Shown here: positions 1 to 5,015 of the stretch, in pieces
Position numbering within the stretch: position 1 is the first letter of the stretch
Layout of the letters: each line of letters starts with the position of its first letter
From: an uncultured Flavobacteriaceae bacterium
GTDB taxonomy: Bacteria; Bacteroidota; Bacteroidia; Flavobacteriales; Flavobacteriaceae
Assembly (NCBI GenBank): GCA_945788155.1
Contig: CALZKX010000216.1
Span: forward strand, 1 to 5,015
Direction: 5' to 3'
Length of the DNA stretch: 5,015 nucleotides
The notes under the pieces: generated by a model
The model's input: the letters and a program-made list of their open reading frames with translations, nothing else
What the model was told of the DNA's origin: nothing
Database searches by the model: none
Made by a program: the position numbers and the translations under genes

Positions 1-1098
1 AGTAACATCGTTTTCTGTAAAAAATGGATTTATCATCGATCCAAATTTATTAACCTTAATTGCTATATTGTGTTTTTTTGCTGAAGTAATTAAACATTCT
101 TCTATAAATAAAGCACTTTCTTCTAGTCTATTATAGGTGTTTTTTTTCTTGAGTTGTGTTAATGTTTCAAAGCCACAAGCCATAGCTATTGGGTTTCCCG
201 AAAGGGTTCCAGCTTGATACATATCGCCTAAAGGTGCTACATGATTCATAATTTCGTTGCGTGCACCATAGGCTCCAACTGGAAATCCTCCTCCAATCAC
301 TTTCCCCAAGCAAGTAATATCTGCTTCTATACCTAGCAACTCTTGGGCACCTCCAAATTGTGAACGAAACCCCGTCATTACTTCATCTATAATTAACAGT
401 ATTTTGTTTTGTTTGGTTATTTTGCGTAAACCTTTTATAAATTCATCCGAAGGCTTAATAACTCCCATGTTTCCTGCTATTGGCTCAATAATTACTGCAG
501 CAATGTCTTTAGAATTATTAATATGAGATTGTACACTTTCAAGATTATTATATTCTGCAATTAGAGTGTTTTTTACAGCTTCAATAGGGACCCCTTTGCT
601 TCCAGGTATGCTTAAAGTTGCTATCCCGGAACCTGCTGCTACTAATAACGCATCTGAGTGACCATGATAACAACCCGAAAACTTTATTATTTTGTTTTTA
701 CTAGTGTAGGCTCTTGCCAAGCGAATAGCACTTAAAACAGCTTCTGTTCCAGAGTTTACAAATCTAACTTTGTCCATTCCTGGAAAGGCATTACAAACAA
801 GCTTAGCCAATTTAAGCTCACCTTTTGAGGTTGCACCAAAAGTGTAGCCGTTTTTTAATGCTTTTCTAACAGTATTATCTACTTTTTTGTGTTGGTGACC
901 AAGAATCATTGGGCCATAGGATTGTACTAAATCAACATAAGTGTTACCATCAACATCGATTATTTTGCTTCCTTTGGCTCTTTTAATAAATAAAGGTGTT
1001 CCTCCTACAGATTGAAATGCTCTAACTGGTGAATTTACAGCTCCTACTAGGTGTTTTTGCCCTTTGTTGTATAATTGTTTTGATTTGTCTAAGCTCAT
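1..1098 (-). CDS. hemL: Glutamate-1-semialdehyde 2,1-aminomutase, C-terminus cut by the window edge
   Basis: This PLP-dependent, class-III-aminotransferase-fold enzyme converts glutamate-1-semialdehyde to 5-aminolevulinate, the second step of the C5 tetrapyrrole pathway, in the cytoplasm. I translated the minus strand from the ATG at 1098 and it stays open for 366 codons to the window edge. The family is usually about 425-430 aa, so roughly 60 C-terminal residues are missing. Visible signatures are SPVRAF (residues 23-28), SYGPMILGH (60-68), NSGTEAVLSAIRLAR (115-129), GCYHGHSDA (142-150), IIDEVMTGFR (236-245), LGKVIGGGFPVGAYG (264-278) with the PLP-binding lysine K266 (matching K265 of E. coli HemL), and QAGTLSGNP (295-303). 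The start lies 2 bases after the hemB stop, with no Shine-Dalgarno sequence, which suggests translation coupled to hemB. No frameshift is seen. The K266 motif and HemA as operon partner separate it from ordinary ornithine-type aminotransferases. Confidence 0.97.
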   Translation of the reverse strand, partial: MSLDKSKQLYNKGQKHLVGAVNSPVRAFQSVGGTPLFIKRAKGSKIIDVDGNTYVDLVQSYGPMILGHQHKKVDNTVRKALKNGYTFGATSKGELKLAKLVCNAFPGMDKVRFVNSGTEAVLSAIRLARAYTSKNKIIKFSGCYHGHSDALLVAAGSGIATLSIPGSKGVPIEAVKNTLIAEYNNLESVQSHINNSKDIAAVIIEPIAGNMGVIKPSDEFIKGLRKITKQNKILLIIDEVMTGFRSQFGGAQELLGIEADITCLGKVIGGGFPVGAYGARNEIMNHVAPLGDMYQAGTLSGNPIAMACGFETLTQLKKKNTYNRLEESALFIEECLITSAKKHNIAIKVNKFGSMINPFFTENDVT

Positions 1099-1100
1099 AA

Positions 1101-2063
1101 TTATTGTAATATTTTAGCAGCATCTTTAGCAAAATAGGTAATAATTATGCTTGCTCCTGCGCGTTTCATAGATAATAAACTTTCCATCATAACTCGTTTT
1201 TCGTCTATCCATCCTTTTTCTGAAGCCGCTTTAATCATTGCATATTCGCCACTTACATTATAACAAGCTATTGGTTTATTAAAGTTGTTTTTTAAATCCC
1301 TAATAATATCCAGATAAGAGAGGGCTGGTTTTACCATTAGGATATCAGCTTGCTCAACTTCGTCTATCTTTGCTTCTCTAAGTGCTTCGATTCGATTGGC
1401 AGGATCCATTTGGTAGGTTCGTCTATCACCAAATGAAGGCACTGAGTTCGCTGCATCTCTAAATGGTCCATAAAAAGCTGATGCGTATTTAACAGCATAC
1501 GACATGATAGGAATATTATAAAACTCATTAGCATCTAACGCAGTTCTTATGGTTTTTATCATACCATCTAACATCCCTGAAGGCGCAACCATATCTGCTC
1601 CTGCTTTTGCATGCGATATTACTTGTTTTGCTAAATTTACAAGCGATTTGTCATTATCTAAATCGTTATTGTAAATAATTCCACAATGACCATGAGATGT
1701 GTATTCGCAAAAGCATACATCTGTTATAACATATAAACTTGGGTAATTGGTTTTAATAAATTTAATTGTTTGTTGAATAATTCCATCGACGTTCCAAGTT
1801 TCAGCTCCTATTTCATCTTTCTTTGAAGGAATCCCAAAAAGTAGTACTGCTGGTATGTTTAATTTTACTACTTCATCTAATTCTTTTGCTATAGTATCTA
1901 AAGAGAAACGCTTTATTCCTGGCATTGAAGGTATTTCGGTTTCAATATTGTTACCTTCTTCAATAAACAAAGGATATACAAGATTGTCTATAGATAGATG
2001 CGTTTCTTTAACTAAACGCCTTATACTTTCATTTTTTCTTAATGGTCTTGTTCTACTAAACAT
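1101..2063 (-). CDS. hemB: Porphobilinogen synthase (5-aminolevulinate dehydratase)
   Basis: HemB condenses two 5-aminolevulinate molecules to porphobilinogen in the cytoplasm, normally as a homo-octamer. The 320-aa product is close to the usual length (E. coli 324 aa) and looks intact. The two Schiff-base lysines are K192 in SYAVKYASAFYGPFRDA and K245 in ILMVKPALSYLDIIRD. The metal-site segment DVCFCEYTSHGHCG has cysteines C117, C119 and C127, the arrangement of zinc-dependent enzymes and not the aspartate-rich magnesium type. FGDRRTYQMDPANRIEALRE (211-230) and the SGEYAMIKAA segment (271-280) are also typical of the family. The ATG at 2063 lies inside the end of hemCD (8-base overlap), and the protein begins directly with the family-like RTRPLRK segment, so this start is well supported. 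The TAA stop is followed by a 2-base gap to hemL. The zinc requirement is inferred from the cysteines. Confidence 0.98.
   Translation of the reverse strand: MFSRTRPLRKNESIRRLVKETHLSIDNLVYPLFIEEGNNIETEIPSMPGIKRFSLDTIAKELDEVVKLNIPAVLLFGIPSKKDEIGAETWNVDGIIQQTIKFIKTNYPSLYVITDVCFCEYTSHGHCGIIYNNDLDNDKSLVNLAKQVISHAKAGADMVAPSGMLDGMIKTIRTALDANEFYNIPIMSYAVKYASAFYGPFRDAANSVPSFGDRRTYQMDPANRIEALREAKIDEVEQADILMVKPALSYLDIIRDLKNNFNKPIACYNVSGEYAMIKAASEKGWIDEKRVMMESLLSMKRAGASIIITYFAKDAAKILQ
2056..2063 (-). promoter_or_regulatory. hemCD/hemB stop-start overlap, ATGTTTAG
   Basis: The hemB ATG lies within the last 8 bases of hemCD, which ends in TAG. The octamer differs from the one at the hemA/hemCD junction by a single base. 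Translational coupling of hemB to hemCD is the likely consequence. The overlap is seen directly; coupling is inferred. Confidence 0.75.
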
Positions 2064-3636
2064 AATGCTCGTTTATTAGTTCTATTACGCTTTCTATGGT
2101 AGGCACTTTAGCTATTCTTACTTCTTTAAAATACTTTTTGGCTTCTTCTGCGGTGCTTGGGCCAATGCAAAATGCTATACAATTAGTTTTGTTATTAGCT
2201 ATAAAGCTTTTTACTGTGGATGGACTATAAAACATAGCTCCATCTATTTGTTGGGTTAGCTTGGGTGAGTTATATGTTGTTTTGTATGCCACCACTTCAT
2301 TGAGTTTAATGTTGCTCTTTTTTAAAATTAAAGGTAGCGCATCTAACCTAACATTGCTGCAAAAATATGTTGCTTTATTAATAGTTGTATAATCCTTAAT
2401 ATAATTTGCTAGTGCTTCTGCATTGTTGGCAGTATGTTTTATTGTGCCAATATTATGAGTTTCTATATATTTTTTGGTTCGTCTCCCAACGCAATATATA
2501 TTATTGAAATGCAGCTCATTATCTTCTTTGTTTTTAAGCAATGATTTAACAGCATTTTTACTAGTTATTATAATGTTTTCGTTTTCAGATTTTAAGACTT
2601 TACTATCAATTTTACATAAATCTACTGTGATCGCATTGGATTGTTTAATAATAATAGATTTGTTTATTAATTGTTGTTGTGTTTGGTTTAATTCCTTTGA
2701 AGAATAAATGGTTCGAGTTTGTGTTTGTGTTTTTAATTGTGACATTATTTTTAATCCACCATTATCTAATATATAATGCGCAGCTTCTTTACCTAAAGCT
2801 TTGTAATTATTGAGTGTAGATGATTGTTTTACATGGATTCTTTCTGTACCATTTTCATTTAATAAAACACCTTCAAGTGTTATGGTATTATTGTTTTTAA
2901 TGTTTGCATAAGCTCCAATGGGAGCAGTACAACCTCCTTCTAATGTGTTTAAGAATGAACGCTCAACATAAGTACAAATTTCTGAAGGTTTATCGTTTAG
3001 TTGCTTACAAACATTTAAGCTATAATTATCATCAGCCAATGCAGTTATCATTATTGCTCCTTGTGAAGGAGCAGGTATCATCCAATCTAACTCTATAGCA
3101 TTTTTTGGGAGTACATTAATGCGCTCTAATCCAGCAGCTGCAAAAATAGCTGCATTCCAATTATTGTCTTTTAATTTTTGTAATCTAGAATTAACATTCC
3201 CTCTTAGGTTTGTAATTTTATGACTAGGATATTTATGTAACCACTGTGCTTTTCTCCTTAAACTACCAGTTGCAATAACAGCACTTTTACTACTTAAAAA
3301 AGCTTCTGAATCTTTATAAACTAGTAAATCTTTATTATTACCTCTTTTAAGTACTGCTGCTTGTACTATACCTTTTGGCAAGATTGTTGGAACATCTTTT
3401 AGGGAATGAACTGCAATATCAATGTCTTCATTAAGCATTGCAATATCTAATGTTTTAGTAAAAATTCCAGTAATCCCTAGCTCATATAGCGGTTTATGAA
3501 GTATTATATCGCCAGTCGATTTAAGTGGCACCAGTTTAGTTTTGTAGCCAAGGTTTTCTATAAGGTCTTTAACAGTATTTGCTTGCCAAAGCGCAAGTTG
3601 ACTATCTCTAGTGCCAATTCTAATTACTCTAGACAT
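2056..3636 (-). CDS. hemCD: Fused hydroxymethylbilane synthase / uroporphyrinogen-III synthase
   Basis: This is a two-domain cytoplasmic enzyme. Residues 1 to about 298 form HemC, which links four porphobilinogens into hydroxymethylbilane. HemC motifs are GTRDSQLALWQA (8-19), HSLKDVPT with catalytic D81 (77-84), ATGSLRRKAQ (122-131), LRGNVNSRL (144-152), PAPSQGA (188-194) and EGGCTAPIGAYA with C236, the residue expected to carry the dipyrromethane cofactor. Residues from about 309 to 526 form HemD, which cyclises the product to uroporphyrinogen III. HemD is poorly conserved, and I recognise it from YSSKEL (311-316), ITSKNAVKSLL (357-367), SPSTVKSFI (471-479), IGPSTAEEAKKYF (491-503) and PTIESVIELI (512-521). 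The domains are joined by a short TQTQT-rich linker near residues 303-307. The length matches HemC (about 300) plus HemD (about 220), with no frameshift. HemC-HemD fusions are, to my knowledge, known in Flavobacteriaceae. The gene overlaps both neighbours by 8 bases. The HemD call is slightly less certain than the HemC call. Confidence 0.96.
   Translation of the reverse strand: MSRVIRIGTRDSQLALWQANTVKDLIENLGYKTKLVPLKSTGDIILHKPLYELGITGIFTKTLDIAMLNEDIDIAVHSLKDVPTILPKGIVQAAVLKRGNNKDLLVYKDSEAFLSSKSAVIATGSLRRKAQWLHKYPSHKITNLRGNVNSRLQKLKDNNWNAAIFAAAGLERINVLPKNAIELDWMIPAPSQGAIMITALADDNYSLNVCKQLNDKPSEICTYVERSFLNTLEGGCTAPIGAYANIKNNNTITLEGVLLNENGTERIHVKQSSTLNNYKALGKEAAHYILDNGGLKIMSQLKTQTQTRTIYSSKELNQTQQQLINKSIIIKQSNAITVDLCKIDSKVLKSENENIIITSKNAVKSLLKNKEDNELHFNNIYCVGRRTKKYIETHNIGTIKHTANNAEALANYIKDYTTINKATYFCSNVRLDALPLILKKSNIKLNEVVAYKTTYNSPKLTQQIDGAMFYSPSTVKSFIANNKTNCIAFCIGPSTAEEAKKYFKEVRIAKVPTIESVIELINEHYV
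2717..2734. repeat. Short hexanucleotide repeat in the HemC-HemD linker
   Basis: The plus strand reads GTTTGT twice, followed by the near copy GTTTTT. On the coding strand this encodes the alternating Thr-Gln stretch TQTQT at about residues 303-307 of the fused protein, between the two catalytic domains. A polar, low-complexity sequence here fits a flexible tether. With only two exact units it is a minimal repeat. Confidence 0.5.
3629..3636 (-). promoter_or_regulatory. hemA/hemCD stop-start overlap, ATGTCTAG
   Basis: The last 8 bases of hemA contain the ATG of hemCD, and the hemA TAG closes the octamer in the other frame. No strong Shine-Dalgarno precedes this ATG, so reinitiation by ribosomes finishing hemA is the likely way hemCD is translated. 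The overlap is seen directly; coupling is inferred. Confidence 0.75.
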
Positions 3637-4891
3637 TGCTGTTGGAATCTTCTAGTTGAAACATTCGCTTTATAACCTCAATGTTTTCTTTTGAATTGTG
3701 AACTTCCTTTTTGAGATGATGGGCTAATTGATTGGTAATTTTTTGGATAATTTTATTACCAATTAACTCTGCTTGTTGTTCGCTAAAACTACCATTTAGA
3801 GATTTTTTAGCAGCTATTATTTCGTTGTTTTTTAGGGTTTCTAGTTTGTTTTTTAAAGCATGAAGTGTTGGTACAAACTTTCTGTTTTCAATCCATTGTG
3901 TAAATTCTTGATATACTTCGTCAATTATTTGATGCGCTGCCGGAATTTGAGCTTGTCGCTTTTGAAGTGTTTGATTGGTCATTTTTGATAATTCATCAAT
4001 TGATATCAAATTTACATTTTCTAACTCTAAAATATCATTGGATGCGTTTTTTGGAATTGATAAATCCAATATAAGCATAGGCTTATCTTTAGGTATCATC
4101 GATTTTGTAATAGTTGGATTTTGTGCTCCTGTTGCAACAATAAGAATATCCGATTTTTTTACTTCGGTTTCTAATTCAAAAAAATCTTTTACACTAAGAT
4201 TGAATTTTCCAGCAATTTTTTCGGCCTTTTCTCTAGTTCTATTAATAAGCGTTATGTGATTATTGCTATGCTTTACTAAATTTTCGCAGGTATTGCGACC
4301 AATTTTTCCTGTCCCAAATAATAAAATATTTTTATCATCTACATTTTCTATAGAATTAAAAATATAATGAACAGATGCAAAAGCAACCGATGTTGCTCCA
4401 GAACTGAGTTCGGTTTCGTTCTTTACACGCTTGCTAGCTTGTATAACAGCATTTATTAAACGCTCTAAAAATGAATTAAGTAAACCAGCTTCTTTTGAAC
4501 GAATAGCACTATGGCGAATTTGACTAATAATTTCGAAATCACCTAAAATTTGACTTTGTAAGCCACCACCAACGTGAAATAAATTTTTTATGGCTTCAGA
4601 GTTTTTATAAACATACGATACATTTTCAAAATTCGATAATGTTCCTTTGGTATGATCACAGAGTAATTTTATTAATTGGTAAGGGTGTTTTGCAAAACCA
4701 TACAATTCGGTCCGGTTACATGTAGAAATAACAAGTAATCCATCTATACCTTCGTCATGCGCTTTTTTTAATAATAATTTTTGTGAAGAATCATCTAAGC
4801 TAAATAAGCCTCTCGTGTCTTCATCTGCTTTTTGATAATTAAGACCAATTTGGTAAAAATTAAAGTGTAATTCCGAACCTTGTTTTTGCAT
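3629..4891 (-). CDS. hemA: Glutamyl-tRNA reductase, first gene of the haem operon
   Basis: HemA reduces glutamate bound to tRNA(Glu) to glutamate-1-semialdehyde with NADPH, the committing step of the C5 pathway, in the cytoplasm. The product has 420 aa, the usual length. The N-terminal catalytic domain carries IGLNYQKAD (15-23) and STCNRTELYG (56-65) with nucleophile C58. LGDFEIISQIR (116-126) and ASKRVKNETELSSGATSVAFAS (152-173 overall) follow. The NADPH-binding domain has LLFGTGKIGRNTCENL (190-205), INRTREKAEKIAGKF (216-230) and ATGAQNPT (253-260). The helical dimerisation domain occupies roughly 310-420. The start is fixed: an in-frame TGA lies seven codons upstream, no other ATG comes before the catalytic core, and no Shine-Dalgarno is seen. 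Odd points are N103 and Q112 where the family usually has His and Asp. The TAG stop overlaps the hemCD start. Being first in the operon, it is the natural control point. Confidence 0.98.
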   Translation of the reverse strand: MQKQGSELHFNFYQIGLNYQKADEDTRGLFSLDDSSQKLLLKKAHDEGIDGLLVISTCNRTELYGFAKHPYQLIKLLCDHTKGTLSNFENVSYVYKNSEAIKNLFHVGGGLQSQILGDFEIISQIRHSAIRSKEAGLLNSFLERLINAVIQASKRVKNETELSSGATSVAFASVHYIFNSIENVDDKNILLFGTGKIGRNTCENLVKHSNNHITLINRTREKAEKIAGKFNLSVKDFFELETEVKKSDILIVATGAQNPTITKSMIPKDKPMLILDLSIPKNASNDILELENVNLISIDELSKMTNQTLQKRQAQIPAAHQIIDEVYQEFTQWIENRKFVPTLHALKNKLETLKNNEIIAAKKSLNGSFSEQQAELIGNKIIQKITNQLAHHLKKEVHNSKENIEVIKRMFQLEDSNSNV

Positions 4892-4910
4892 TAATCTGTG
4901 TTTGACAAAT

Positions 4911-4918
4911 CAAAAGTA
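4911..4918 (-). promoter_or_regulatory. Candidate Bacteroidota -7 promoter element upstream of hemA
   Basis: On the minus strand these bases read TACTTTTG, an exact match to the TAnnTTTG -7 consensus of Bacteroidota housekeeping sigma factor promoters. It ends 19 bases before the hemA ATG, which would give a leader of only about 13-15 bases. No TTTG-type -33 box is present at the expected 19-23 base spacing. Instead a second copy of GATACTTTT lies 23 bases upstream (4935-4943). In DNA this AT-rich a single 6-position match can arise by chance, so the call is tentative. Confidence 0.4.
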
Positions 4919-4989
4919 TCTAAATTATAGAAAAAAAAGTATCGCTTAAAGTTAAATTAATAACGGTTAAACTTGTTTTTTAAAATAAC

Positions 4990-5003
4990 ATGACAAATGT
5001 CAT
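4990..5003. promoter_or_regulatory. Perfect dyad ATGACA-AA-TGTCAT, possible operator
   Basis: Two 6-base arms form a perfect inverted repeat around a 2-base centre, 98 bases upstream of the hemA start. The shape suits a dimeric transcription factor. I cannot name the factor: it does not match the classical FNR, CRP or Fur consensus. The core TGACAAAT occurs again at 4903-4910, next to the candidate promoter. Arms this short can occur by chance. Confidence 0.3.
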
Positions 5004-5015
5004 AAAAACGGCATA

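Larger units (their letters stand above)
4892..5015. other. Upstream region of the hem operon, no supported gene
   Basis: This 124-base AT-rich stretch lies upstream of hemA and reaches the window edge. It holds the candidate -7 box, the repeated GATACTTTT 9-mers at 4912-4920 and 4935-4943, and the dyad at 4990-5003. No RNA gene or terminator-like hairpin is visible. A divergent plus-strand gene could begin at its right end, but only eight codons are in view. Confidence 0.6.

Noticed and set aside
1..1098. hemL as a broken or truncated pseudogene because it has no stop in view.
   Set aside because: The frame is open and in register with family motifs to the very edge, so only the window ends it. 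All active-site segments in the visible part are intact.
1855..2079. Plus-strand open frame of 74 codons across the hemB start.
   Set aside because: It is antisense to hemB and the hemCD end, with no support from motifs or start context.
2474..2707. Plus-strand open frame of 77 codons with hydrophobic stretches opposite the HemD domain.
   Set aside because: The hydrophobic look follows from Asn- and Lys-rich codons read antisense; there is no family signature and no independent promoter or start context.
3055..3073. Hairpin TGCTCC-TTGTGAA-GGAGCA inside hemCD, as a possible attenuator or terminator.
   Set aside because: It encodes the conserved HemC residues APSQGA, it is not followed by a T-run on the coding strand, and it sits mid-gene.
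2904..3098. Plus-strand open frame of 64 codons opposite the HemC domain.
   Set aside because: It overlaps the conserved HemC motifs around C236 and PAPSQGA on the coding strand, so its sequence is explained by those.
3975..4259. Plus-strand open frame of 94 codons opposite hemA.
   Set aside because: It lies wholly within the strongly supported hemA gene, has no recognisable motif, and is antisense shadow of the coding frame.
4990..5015. Plus-strand ATG at 4990, open for eight codons to the window edge, as the start of a divergent gene.
   Set aside because: Eight codons are far too few to judge. A divergent regulator next to hemA is plausible in this group, but nothing in the visible residues supports it, and the ATG is also part of the dyad.

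Overview
The window is one compact, minus-strand haem-biosynthesis operon, most likely from a member of the Flavobacteriaceae (phylum Bacteroidota). This assignment is inference. It rests on the strongly AT-rich sequence, start codons without Shine-Dalgarno stretches, a Bacteroidota-type TAnnTTTG promoter element ahead of the first gene, and flavobacterial-looking protein signatures, such as the N-terminus of the glutamyl-tRNA reductase and the fused HemC-HemD protein.

Layout in the direction of transcription, from right to left. Positions 5015-4892 are a 124-base upstream region with a candidate promoter and a small dyad. hemA (glutamyl-tRNA reductase, 420 aa) spans 4891-3629. A fused hemC-hemD gene (hydroxymethylbilane synthase plus uroporphyrinogen-III synthase, 526 aa) spans 3636-2056. 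hemB (porphobilinogen synthase, 320 aa) spans 2063-1101. hemL (glutamate-1-semialdehyde 2,1-aminomutase) starts at 1098 and runs off the left edge with 366 codons visible. The two overlaps are 8 bases each and the hemB-hemL gap is 2 bases, so a single transcript with translational coupling is likely. No stretch over 300 bases lacks a gene.

Together the genes give a complete route from glutamyl-tRNA to uroporphyrinogen III by the C5 pathway. HemA makes glutamate-1-semialdehyde, HemL isomerises it to 5-aminolevulinate, HemB condenses two of these to porphobilinogen, the HemC domain polymerises four porphobilinogens to hydroxymethylbilane, and the HemD domain cyclises it. Uroporphyrinogen decarboxylase (hemE) and later steps are not in the window.

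This is core metabolism and I see no undescribed system. The points worth a second look are small: two substitutions in a conserved GluTR segment, a methionine placed exactly at the HemC/HemD junction, near-identical 8-base gene overlaps, and repeated or palindromic motifs upstream of hemA.
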